DNA of 64,000 bases from Shewanella schlegeliana (lineage in GTDB: Bacteria > Pseudomonadota > Gammaproteobacteria > Enterobacterales > Shewanellaceae): positions 310,001 through 374,000 of the forward strand of contig NZ_JAESVD010000006.1 of the NCBI RefSeq assembly GCF_016765635.1, in the 5' to 3' direction. Made by a program: the position numbers and the translations under genes. The notes below the pieces were generated by a model that was not told the DNA's origin, made no database searches, and was given only the letters and a program-made list of their open reading frames with translations. Below are positions 1 to 7,601 of the stretch, piece after piece; the first letter of the stretch is position 1; every line of letters starts with the position of its first letter.

Positions 1-751
1 CACGTTGCTGCCAGTTATCTAAATTTGGATTAACGATTTCAGAGCTTTGATAAATTGTTCCTAACATTAACTTATCAATCTTATACTGAGCCACCGCGCG
101 GAAACCTTTGATGTCTTCAACACCATCTGTGTAAGCAGCCGCAAGATACAGATCACCGGTTTTGAATAATTTATCACCGTAGGTTAACGCAACCTGGTAA
201 TTACCGTTGTCACGACGTACATCATCTTCACCGTAATAGTTATCTTCTAGAATATAACTGGCGCCAAATTGTAACTTGTTCCATTTAACAGTTTTATATT
301 CTAAAGAGTCACCCCAACGCTTATCACCTGCAAATAAACGGTCATGTTTTAATGAGTACATGTCCATTGCATCGGCAGTGCCTTTCGCCATCTTAAAAAC
401 GGGGTCTATACGGCCTGCGGCAAGTTGACCAGCAGTTGAGTGTTTAATACCAAGGAAGGTAGGACGTGCTGAAAACGGGTTATTTTGTTTACCTTCTGTC
501 GCACCATTTACGCCGACTTCTATTTGATAAAATACGGTGAAATCGTCATTGAGTGCAGTATTACCTTTAACGCCTAATCGACTCCAGTTGTTTTCTAAAA
601 TAGTGCCACTCTTTCCGCTATGAGTAGCACTACCACTATCAGAGTGAGTCACTGAGTAGTCGATACGACCATAAAATTTGTAGGCATCGGCCATCACACT
701 TGGTGAAGCTAATACTGCGGCGGCAAGCAAAGTTAATTTAACAGTTTTCAT
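1..751 (-). CDS. Gram-negative porin, partial (C-terminus beyond window)
   Basis: Reading from 751 down to the window edge gives an open frame that begins MKTVKLTLLAAAV and ends its signal peptide with a predicted SPSVMADA cleavage site. The mature part begins YKFYGRIDYSV and continues with alternating aromatic and charged beta-strand segments typical of general trimeric outer-membrane porins. About 250 residues are visible; the C-terminal strands and terminal aromatic residue lie outside the window. A second ATG directly upstream (754) is an alternative start; AAGAGAGA precedes both. The gene follows the FMN-binding lipoprotein gene on the same strand after 84 bases, so co-transcription is possible. 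The family assignment is good; substrate selectivity cannot be read. Confidence 0.85.
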   Translation of the reverse strand, partial: MKTVKLTLLAAAVLASPSVMADAYKFYGRIDYSVTHSDSGSATHSGKSGTILENNWSRLGVKGNTALNDDFTVFYQIEVGVNGATEGKQNNPFSARPTFLGIKHSTAGQLAAGRIDPVFKMAKGTADAMDMYSLKHDRLFAGDKRWGDSLEYKTVKWNKLQFGASYILEDNYYGEDDVRRDNGNYQVALTYGDKLFKTGDLYLAAAYTDGVEDIKGFRAVAQYKIDKLMLGTIYQSSEIVNPNLDNWQQR

Positions 752-791
752 CATCTTCTCTCTTAGTTCTTTTATCAATTTGAAAGGCAGA

Positions 792-823
792 CGACTCCGG
801 CACTCTATGGCGATAGGGAGTCG
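792..823 (-). other. Intergenic hairpin between FMN-lipoprotein and porin genes
   Basis: Arms CGACTCC and GGAGTCG enclose a second short pairing CTAT/ATAG with a GGCG loop, and a six-base bulge on one side. It lies between the lipoprotein stop and the porin start, both on the minus strand. No T-run follows on the minus strand, so this is more likely an mRNA processing or attenuation structure than a simple rho-independent terminator. This interpretation is inference. Confidence 0.4.
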
Positions 824-838
824 GCCGCTAGAGCAGGA

Positions 839-2194
839 TTACTTTTTCTTGTGTTCGTTGATCATTCCGTCTTGACGCATCTCTTGATACAAGATCTCAG
901 CTTGCTTCAAGTAGTTATCCCAAGAGCTTGAACGCTTAGTGAAACCAGTGGCAGCATAACTTCCGGTATCGCCGGTGGCAGGAAGATCATCGATGATAAA
1001 TAGTGAGCCGCCCTGTTGTAGGTGAGCATTCAAGCCATCGATCATCACATTGAAACCAATTCGTGCTGGCTCGACATAGTTGATAGATTCATACTTAGAC
1101 TGGCGATAGAATTTTTTCAAAGATGCGTCTTTTATTTGGGCCTTTTCGTCTGCAAAAATCTCATCATAATGAGCTTTGACAATTTGCTTGGTATCACTAT
1201 CCACAACGATTCGTAGCATGGCAGTGATGCCAGTCCAGTTACCTTTAGCATCAATTAGCTTTTCAGCATGTTGATAGAATCTTTGCTTGGTTCCGTCACC
1301 ATTGATCTGGGCATGTATTTTGGCCGTTAGCGGAACCATAGATTGCTGAATACTGTTAGATGCACCTGCAACCACATCGATACCGGCATACTTCAAACGA
1401 TTAGGTTCTTTTAGTTTATTGCGCAGTGTTGGGTCGTAATCTGGGTTTAAGTTAAACGTCAACTTATCCTGCTCAACCATAAGCTTTTCCATGGTCAAAG
1501 ATGATTGCACCCAGGCTGTGCCTTTCTTCTTACCCATTGAGAAGTTGTATTCAGACATACGCTTAGGAACGTCTTGATATAGACGGGTATAGTAATTCGG
1601 TCGACCGCTTTCGTTAAACTCTGCAAAAATAACGTCTTCGGCGTTATTGCTATCGGTTACAATCGCAACACTCCCCATATGGCCTTGGCGGAATCGCGCC
1701 TCCTGATAGTAGTAATCTCCCTTAAGCAAACCTAACTGAGGTTGAATTGACCACTTAAGCTTGAAATCTTCATCGCCAGATTGCTCCTTTGAACCAACAG
1801 CCACATAGGCTGGCTGACTGCCGTCTCGACGTGGGATACTGTTTACCGCTTCTAAAATACCGTTAGAGGAAAAAGTTGCCCCCGACACAGCATCAATGCC
1901 TTCGTGGCTGTTTTTTGCGACAATTTTCGAGAGTAACCGCTCGGCGTTTAGATACAGAGATTCGGTCTCGTTATGAGATTTGGTCTTAATATCAACAATA
2001 TGACCGTTTTTAACCTCTACTGTTAAGGTAATGAGTCCTTTCTTACCTTTAGCAGAAACGTCATGTATGCCGTCTGCGTACTTACCTTGATCCATAGCGG
2101 TAGAACTCGTTGCAGAACAACCTACTAAAGTCATTGTGGCGAATAATACTGCGCTACTTACCAGCGTTTTATTGAAGTTTTTTATGCGTTTCAT
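839..2194 (-). CDS. FMN-binding domain lipoprotein (periplasmic/extracytoplasmic flavoprotein)
   Basis: The start MKRIKNFNKTL at 2194 is preferred over two upstream in-frame ATGs because it begins a lipoprotein signal peptide with lipobox LVGC (Cys near residue 26) and has AAGG upstream. The first domain (about residues 35-125) carries the canonical flavinylation motif DAVSGAT, where ApbE links FMN to the Thr. A second region, around residue 270, has a similar motif, DVVAGASNS, with Ser at the acceptor position. A third C-terminal repeat-like region lacks a clear motif. The divergent neighbour is a secreted ApbE, so this protein is its likely substrate. It probably carries electrons outside the cytoplasmic membrane. 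The number of bound flavins and the redox partner are unknown. Confidence 0.85.
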   Translation of the reverse strand: MKRIKNFNKTLVSSAVLFATMTLVGCSATSSTAMDQGKYADGIHDVSAKGKKGLITLTVEVKNGHIVDIKTKSHNETESLYLNAERLLSKIVAKNSHEGIDAVSGATFSSNGILEAVNSIPRRDGSQPAYVAVGSKEQSGDEDFKLKWSIQPQLGLLKGDYYYQEARFRQGHMGSVAIVTDSNNAEDVIFAEFNESGRPNYYTRLYQDVPKRMSEYNFSMGKKKGTAWVQSSLTMEKLMVEQDKLTFNLNPDYDPTLRNKLKEPNRLKYAGIDVVAGASNSIQQSMVPLTAKIHAQINGDGTKQRFYQHAEKLIDAKGNWTGITAMLRIVVDSDTKQIVKAHYDEIFADEKAQIKDASLKKFYRQSKYESINYVEPARIGFNVMIDGLNAHLQQGGSLFIIDDLPATGDTGSYAATGFTKRSSSWDNYLKQAEILYQEMRQDGMINEHKKK

Positions 2195-2255
2195 TGTCTC
2201 TGCCTTCAAGTGTTTTTTCATTGAAGCCAGAATAAAAGGTTTTAGATTCTTAACA

Positions 2256-2273
2256 ATTGCGGAAAACCGCAAT
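2256..2273. promoter_or_regulatory. Perfect inverted repeat between divergent FMN-lipoprotein and apbE genes
   Basis: ATTGCGG-AAAA-CCGCAAT is a perfect 7+7 palindrome with a four-base spacer. It lies 62 bases upstream of the lipoprotein start and 115 bases upstream of apbE, where an operator for the divergent pair would be expected. An 11-base part of it recurs upstream of the TtrS-like kinase gene (3718-3728). Binding of the neighbouring response regulator is inference. Confidence 0.45.
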
Positions 2274-2387
2274 GTCTTAGTTTGAGTTATATTTATTTGA
2301 CGCAGTTAACACAAACTACAGTTAATTATCTTCATCTAAGTTAGTTGTGATATTTATTTAAATATATCGCGACAAACAGACCTTATT

Positions 2388-3608
2388 ATGAAAAGCATTT
2401 ACCCACTATTATTTTTACTAACTGTCACTAATCACATTAGCGCAGCAACATTAAATTCAGCAAATAACAGTAGGACTCAAACAGAGTCAGAACTTATATT
2501 TAATCTGCCACCAGCACCTGACTTTAAGATTGTTAATGTCGATACCAAAGGGAAACCCTACCTCTGTGAGGGTAACGCTATTATTACAACAAGAGAGGGA
2601 GTCACAAATTTAACGACTCTTAAATACTTTGGCACATCAATTAGTATTGATATTTATGACGCTGGTAGCAACAATTCAAAACAAGCACTTTGTAATGCAC
2701 TAAATGTAATACAGGAGTATCATTACCTTGCATCAAACTACAGTACCTATCCCCATGTCACAAATATCAAAAGCATTAATAATGCGCCTGAGAAGCAACA
2801 CAAAATCGATCCAAAACTGACTGAGTTAATCAAACAAAGCATAGATTGGCATGATAAAAGCGATGGCTATTTTAACATCGCCCTATCACCTGTAATCCAA
2901 ATTTGGCGTGATTATAGAGCACAATGTATCGGTGAACGTAAAAACCAAGACCGATGCGAAATCCCGACTCAAGCAGAATTAGAAGCCGCCAGGCCTCTGA
3001 TTAACATAGAAAATATCAAGCTAAATTCAGAACAAAATACCATACAGATGCTGGCAGGCATGAGCATAGATCTTGGTGGGATAGCCAAAGGTTGGATGGC
3101 CGAGAAGGTTTACTTTAAGTTGAAAGAAGATGGTGTGCAAAACTTTATGATCAATGCTGGTGGAAATATCCGTCATTATGGCGTTCATCCACAAGGTCGT
3201 ACTTTTGTCACTGCTGTTGAAGATCCCATCTGTAAGAAATATCAAAATTCACTTAGCCGCTGCCAGAGCTTTGAAGGCCAATACCATGAAGTGATGACGG
3301 GGAGAGATATTACAGTGGTATCGAGTGGTAACTACCTAAAATATTATCGCGTCAAAGGTGAAGAGTTTCACCATATTATTAACCCAAAAACTTTGTACCC
3401 AAAGCGTAGTGGCATATCTACAACGATAGTGATGAATAACAATCAAATCTATGCTGACATTATCTCAACTGCCTTGTTTCTTATGCCATTAGATAAGGCA
3501 CTTGCATATGCAAATAACAATAATAATGTAGAAGCAGTATGGTTTTTAAATGAGCAAGGAGAGAAGATCGAAAGTGACGAATTCAATATATATAGAAAAC
3601 AACTGTAA
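2388..3608 (+). CDS. apbE: ApbE-family FAD:protein FMN transferase, secreted
   Basis: The protein transfers FMN from FAD to a Thr/Ser of FMN_bind proteins outside the cytoplasm. An N-terminal signal peptide is visible (MKSIYPLLFLLTVTNHISAA). ApbE hallmarks follow in order: YFGTSISIDIY, then SDGYFNIALSPV, DLGGIAKGWMAE, INAGGNIRHYG, HHIINPKT and ADIISTALFLMP. At 406 residues it is longer than typical ApbE (about 340); the extra length includes an N-terminal extension and segments with paired cysteines (CIGERKNQDRC and CKKYQNSLSRC) that could form disulfides in the periplasm. The codons are visibly AT-rich compared with the core genes in this window. It is divergent from the FMN-binding lipoprotein gene, which is its probable substrate. 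Confidence 0.9.
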   Translation: MKSIYPLLFLLTVTNHISAATLNSANNSRTQTESELIFNLPPAPDFKIVNVDTKGKPYLCEGNAIITTREGVTNLTTLKYFGTSISIDIYDAGSNNSKQALCNALNVIQEYHYLASNYSTYPHVTNIKSINNAPEKQHKIDPKLTELIKQSIDWHDKSDGYFNIALSPVIQIWRDYRAQCIGERKNQDRCEIPTQAELEAARPLINIENIKLNSEQNTIQMLAGMSIDLGGIAKGWMAEKVYFKLKEDGVQNFMINAGGNIRHYGVHPQGRTFVTAVEDPICKKYQNSLSRCQSFEGQYHEVMTGRDITVVSSGNYLKYYRVKGEEFHHIINPKTLYPKRSGISTTIVMNNNQIYADIISTALFLMPLDKALAYANNNNNVEAVWFLNEQGEKIESDEFNIYRKQL

Positions 3609-3717
3609 AATAAGTTTAGAGATCAAAAAAATTAAACCAACTTATAGAGATAATATATTCCACACCAAGCTTAGTGCTTATTTATTATAAATGAGCTTTA
3701 ATGAATTATGATGTAGT

Positions 3718-3728
3718 GGTTTTCCGCA
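3718..3728 (-). promoter_or_regulatory. Copy of the TGCGGAAAACC element upstream of the TtrS-like kinase gene
   Basis: On the minus strand this reads TGCGGAAAACC, identical to the first 11 bases after AT in the palindrome at 2256-2273. The other half of the palindrome is degenerate here. It lies about 105 bases before the kinase start, consistent with an operator half-site for autoregulation. This is a hypothesis from one repeated element. Confidence 0.3.
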
Positions 3729-3832
3729 TGGTTGAAATTTATGTGACTCGGTTCACTGAGTGCCTGTGTTTGCCACTACTTTTATCTAAAATAGAGTCAT
3801 AATACCAAGGTGTTTCTTTCTTGTACTCCATC

Positions 3833-5611
3833 ATGATAGCCAAACTTCGTCCTTTAGCCACCATAGGTTGCCTTATACTCTCGAGTTTTCATGCTTGTTA
3901 TAGCTATGCTCAACAGGTTGAGCCTATTCGAGTTGGCGTGCTTGCGTTTACCCACCCAGACAACGTCGCTAAACGTTGGCAACCAACAATCGATAGAATT
4001 GCCGTCGATCTCAATAAGCCTTTCGAGCTAATCGCCTTAACACCAAGTGAACTCGACTCTAAGGTCGCCCAGGGCAAGTTAGACTTTCTAATTACCAATG
4101 CGCTGACAGGTGTGAGTTATAAGAAAGACTACGGTACTACCAGCTTACTCACCCTAGTACCACAGGGAAATAACCAACCCACTCAAGCCGTTGGTTCTGC
4201 ATTGGTCACGCGCTCAGAGCAACAAGTAAATAGTTTCAGTGATTTAAAATCGCTCAGAGCCGTTTCAACCGATAAGCAAGCATTCGGTGGGTTTCAGATC
4301 TTCGCTGGGGAGATGGCACATAATGATTTAAACCCTTTCAATGACTTTAAAGCGCTCTCATTTGTCGGCTTTCCTCAACAGAAGTTGTTGTCACTGGTTG
4401 CTAACGGTAAAGCAGATATCGCGATTCTGCCCACTTGTGTGCTTGAGAACGCAGTTAAAAAAGGTGATATCGCTGCAAATAGCTTAAAGGTCGTGTTAAC
4501 CAAAGCTGCTCCAACATTTCACTGTAAAACCTCCAGTGAGTTATACCCCTATTACTCTTTCTCGAAGCTGGGAAAAACCGACCACCGTCTTGCCACCGAT
4601 GTTATCCGCTCACTGTTGACCATCGAGCCTACAGAACCCGCAGCGGTTATAGGCCGCTACGACTCATGGTCAGCAACCGTTAACGACAGCCATGTATTTA
4701 AGTTACTAAAACAGCTACAACAATGGCCATTTGTTACCAACTGGACCACAATTTTTAGAAGTGCGCTGCCTTGGGCCGTCGTCATTGCCATATTCTTGTT
4801 ACTGGGATATATCCACCACTTAAGAGTCAAGCGCTTAGTTGTACTACGCACGCGCGATCTACAATCGGAAATACAGCAGCACACTCAAACACAAAGAGCA
4901 TTACTAGAACAGACAAAACAATTCTATAAAGCCCAGCGAGTACTGTTAACAGGAGAGATGGCCTCTGGCATAGCACACGAATTGAATCAGCCATTAGCTG
5001 GGATCCGTTATCTAACACAAGGCTGTATTTATCGTCTATCTGATGAGCAAACCGAACTAAAAGAAGCGATGAATAAAGCGATTCAACAGGTCGATCGAGC
5101 CCAATCGACGATTAAGCGTTTTAGGCACTTCTGCCAACAGCCCAGTGTCATGAGCGAATGCTACCTAAATCAAGTTTTAGAAGATACATTAAGTCTCATG
5201 GCTGCAGAGTTCATGCGTATGCAGCTGACTCCAGAGTTTAAATGTGAAACGGTAGAGTTAACGGCAGATCCTAGCCTTCTACAGCAGGTATTTGTCAATA
5301 TCATACGCAATGCACTCGATGCAATGAGCCAGTGCCCTGCTCCTAACCTATCAATATCGCTCTCAAAGCAAGCACAACACGCCGTTATTGTATTTAAAGA
5401 TAATGGAACAGGTCTAAGTGAAACGGCGTTGGAGCGGCTATTCTTCCCGTTTGAGACATCTAAAGAGAACGGCTTAGGTCTTGGAATGATCATCTGTAAG
5501 AGGATCATCGAAGAGCATAGCGGTGAGATCGTCGCAGCCAACAATCATGTTGATGGTTCACGCGTTCCCGGCTTGACCATAACGATAACCCTCCCGATTA
5601 AGGAGTCATAA
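3833..5611 (+). CDS. TtrS-like sensor histidine kinase with periplasmic PhnD-type ligand-binding domain
   Basis: After a signal peptide, a PhnD/TtrS-type solute-binding domain spans roughly residues 30-290. It starts IRVGVLAFTHPDN, and it contains LPTCVLEN and the TtrS-like CKTSSELYPYYSF. A single membrane segment follows (ALPWAVVIAIFLLLG), then a coiled linker, an H-box GIAHELNQPLAGIR with the phosphorylatable His, an N-box IIRNALDAM and G-boxes DNGTGLSE and NGLGLGMI. This is the architecture of tetrathionate/thiosulfate sensors TtrS and ThsS. A TTG at 3821, with AAGG ten bases upstream, is an alternative start giving four more residues. The partner regulator starts one base after the stop. 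No ttrABC or phs genes are visible nearby, so the ligand is open; the FMN-lipoprotein, ApbE and porin genes are the candidate targets. Confidence 0.85.
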   Translation: MIAKLRPLATIGCLILSSFHACYSYAQQVEPIRVGVLAFTHPDNVAKRWQPTIDRIAVDLNKPFELIALTPSELDSKVAQGKLDFLITNALTGVSYKKDYGTTSLLTLVPQGNNQPTQAVGSALVTRSEQQVNSFSDLKSLRAVSTDKQAFGGFQIFAGEMAHNDLNPFNDFKALSFVGFPQQKLLSLVANGKADIAILPTCVLENAVKKGDIAANSLKVVLTKAAPTFHCKTSSELYPYYSFSKLGKTDHRLATDVIRSLLTIEPTEPAAVIGRYDSWSATVNDSHVFKLLKQLQQWPFVTNWTTIFRSALPWAVVIAIFLLLGYIHHLRVKRLVVLRTRDLQSEIQQHTQTQRALLEQTKQFYKAQRVLLTGEMASGIAHELNQPLAGIRYLTQGCIYRLSDEQTELKEAMNKAIQQVDRAQSTIKRFRHFCQQPSVMSECYLNQVLEDTLSLMAAEFMRMQLTPEFKCETVELTADPSLLQQVFVNIIRNALDAMSQCPAPNLSISLSKQAQHAVIVFKDNGTGLSETALERLFFPFETSKENGLGLGMIICKRIIEEHSGEIVAANNHVDGSRVPGLTITITLPIKES

Positions 5612-5612
5612 A

Positions 5613-6209
5613 TTGAGTAATCTATATCTAGTCGACGATGACCAAGCAGTTTTAGACTCGTTAACTTGGATGCTAAATGGCCTTGGCTACGAACCTCAGG
5701 GCCATTTGTCTGCCGATAGTTTTTTGAAGCAAGCTGAACTGCAAAACGAAGGAATTGCCATTTTAGACGTACAGATGCCTGGGATGGATGGCAGCGCGTT
5801 ACTCAGCCACCTGACTAAGTCTCAAAGCCCGATTGCCGTGATCATGTTAAGCGGTCATGGAAATATTGCCATGGCGGTACAGGCGATTCAAAAAGGCGCA
5901 CTAGACTTTCTGGAGAAACCTGTGGACGGCGACAAACTCGCAGTCCTGCTTGAACAAGCTAAATTACAAACTAAGCTCAATATGCAGCAAAAAGTGGAAC
6001 GAGATGCGTTAGCCGATAAGCTCAAAGCACTGACCCCTAGAGAGCATGAGGTAATGGAAAAGGTGTTAGAAGGCAAACTAAATAAAGTGATTGCCGCGGA
6101 ACTTAACATTGCCCAGCGAACATTAGAGTTACACCGTCAAAAAGTGATGCAAAAGATGCAGGTGAGTAACGTCGCCGAACTGGCATTTTTAATGGGCAAA
6201 AGTACCTGA
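5613..6209 (+). CDS. TtrR/FixJ-family response regulator
   Basis: The receiver domain (residues 1-120) has the acidic pocket DDD at 8-10, phospho-acceptor Asp52 in ILDVQMPGMDG, a switch Ser in MLSGHG and a conserved Lys in LEKP. A LuxR/FixJ-type helix-turn-helix follows (LTPREHEVMEKVLEGKLNKV, then AQRTLELHR). The start is TTG at 5613, eight bases after AAGGAG, which lies inside the last codons of the kinase gene, so the two are translationally coupled. It should be phosphorylated by the kinase and activate sigma-70 promoters. Its targets are not known; the palindrome at 2256-2273 is a candidate site. Confidence 0.9.
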   Translation: MSNLYLVDDDQAVLDSLTWMLNGLGYEPQGHLSADSFLKQAELQNEGIAILDVQMPGMDGSALLSHLTKSQSPIAVIMLSGHGNIAMAVQAIQKGALDFLEKPVDGDKLAVLLEQAKLQTKLNMQQKVERDALADKLKALTPREHEVMEKVLEGKLNKVIAAELNIAQRTLELHRQKVMQKMQVSNVAELAFLMGKST

Positions 6210-6306
6210 TTTCTGTTCTATTCTGTAAAGAGGCAAGTCATATGAAGACCCGAACGAATACAAGTAATAGTGACTAGCGTCGAAAATATGAGTATTCAAT
6301 AACTAG

Positions 6307-6636
6307 CTAGGCGAGTCGACTTCTTGGGCTGCGTCTAGAGTGAGCCCAACGGGCACAAAACTCCCAGCCCTTATCTTGACAGACTAGACCGGCATTATAA
6401 CGGCCTTTTGCCAGTCGAGTTGGCATCGACCTTGAGACTCGCCAAACATAAATATCGAAGGCTAGCCTGTCACTCGATAGATTAGCTACACTAACGTCAA
6501 AACGTTTCTCATCCGGACTCACGCTTGGGTTATCGCACATCAGGTTAGACAAGCAAAATAACGCCAGTGAAGAGGCAAAGACAAAACGATGACTAGGCCT
6601 AAAGCCTAAATAGCGTATAACCTTGTCGAATCGCAT
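6307..6636 (-). CDS. Hypothetical small exported or membrane-anchored protein
   Basis: A 109-residue open frame begins MRFDKVIRYLGF with AGGGG seven bases upstream. A hydrophobic stretch near residues 18-33 (FVFASSLALFCLSNLM, followed by Cys) suggests a signal anchor or an atypical lipobox, since Met precedes the Cys where small residues are usual. The C-terminus is rich in Arg, Trp and Cys (CARWAHSRRSPRSR). No family is recognised. It could be a lineage-specific gene; the strong ribosome binding site and export-like N-terminus argue weakly that it is real. Confidence 0.45.
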   Translation of the reverse strand: MRFDKVIRYLGFRPSHRFVFASSLALFCLSNLMCDNPSVSPDEKRFDVSVANLSSDRLAFDIYVWRVSRSMPTRLAKGRYNAGLVCQDKGWEFCARWAHSRRSPRSRLA

Positions 6637-6745
6637 CCAACGCCCCTATTCATATGATTACGAATATTAAGCATAACGCAAATAGCTGCAGATTCAACGC
6701 TCTGCTCTCTAGACTAACTTATACTCACATTCAACAAAATTGAGC

Positions 6746-7507
6746 TTAACCCCCATTATCGGAGGCCCTTTGACAAGCCTCCATATAATCTTGCCTTCGC
6801 TGCTGTAAAGCTGACTGTTCACGATTATTGCGGCTACGGCCATGTAAGGATGACTCGACAAAAAGTGCAAACCAAGCCTGTAACACCTCAGCGCTTTTAG
6901 GCTCCCCAGCTGCTGCCAAGGCTAATGCTGCCACCTCAGCCGTGCCAAGCTGAAAATCTCGCGCGCCTTTTCTTAAAGCGTAGGATGCAGTCGTCTCTGG
7001 TGAAAATGAAAACAGTGGCAGTCCATGCAGGTATTCACTTTTCCTAAACATCTTTATCGCTTCACGCCAGCTCCCATCAAGCAGAATAAGCAGAGGCGTC
7101 TTGCCTGGCGCTATCATCGTTGGCTCTATACGCTCAACTACAGCTTGACCTTCTACCGCGTATTCTGACGGAAAAATGACATAGGCTTGATAACGAGGAT
7201 CGTTAATAATCTCCAACATTTTGCGGTTAGGCTCATTGCGAGACCAGATAAAGGCATGGGTGTCAGGCACAATATCTGCGATTAGACGACCACTATTGCT
7301 CGGCTTTAGTACCTCATCGTCATACATGATCAGCATAAAGGCCAAGTGACTCTTGTTATGCATACGATAGCTGCAAGTACAGAGTTTCTCTGCCAGCAAG
7401 CAGGACTGGCAGCGAATAACATTCTTACCTCTTGCAGTGAAAGGCCGTGAAGAGATCGCTTTTCTATATTCATACAAACGGTGAACCGCATGCTTTGGCA
7501 AAGTCAT
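6746..7507 (-). CDS. tapT: DTW-domain tRNA-uridine aminocarboxypropyltransferase
   Basis: This protein resembles E. coli YfiP/TapT, which transfers the 3-amino-3-carboxypropyl group from S-adenosylmethionine to uridine in the tRNA variable loop (acp3U47). Visible family marks are the N-terminal Cys cluster RCQSCLLAEKLCTC, the DTW-type motif LLDGSWREA (here D-G-S-W), and the C-terminal LRKGARDFQLGTAEVAALA. Its 253 residues are somewhat longer than the E. coli protein (about 230), with a charged tail after the core. It stands alone on the minus strand, separated from pssA by a terminator. The family call is strong; the exact modified position is by analogy. Confidence 0.85.
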   Translation of the reverse strand: MTLPKHAVHRLYEYRKAISSRPFTARGKNVIRCQSCLLAEKLCTCSYRMHNKSHLAFMLIMYDDEVLKPSNSGRLIADIVPDTHAFIWSRNEPNRKMLEIINDPRYQAYVIFPSEYAVEGQAVVERIEPTMIAPGKTPLLILLDGSWREAIKMFRKSEYLHGLPLFSFSPETTASYALRKGARDFQLGTAEVAALALAAAGEPKSAEVLQAWFALFVESSLHGRSRNNREQSALQQRRQDYMEACQRASDNGG

Positions 7508-7553
7508 TTAGCTAAAACCTAATAATATCAACGCTGGCAGCGCCAGTTAAAGA

Positions 7554-7579
7554 AAAAGCCTACTCATAAGTAGGCTTTT
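7554..7579 (-). terminator. Rho-independent terminator after pssA
   Basis: AAAAGCCTACT and AGTAGGCTTTT form an 11-base stem with a CATA loop. On the minus strand it is followed by a T-rich stretch, 20-odd bases after the pssA stop. Confidence 0.85.
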
Positions 7580-7601
7580 AATCGTTAGTCAATCGACAGA
7601 C

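Noticed and set aside
3833..6209. Assigning the two-component system as a true tetrathionate sensor TtrSR
   Set aside because: No tetrathionate or thiosulfate reductase genes are adjacent, and the same family includes sensors with other ligands; only the family level is supported.
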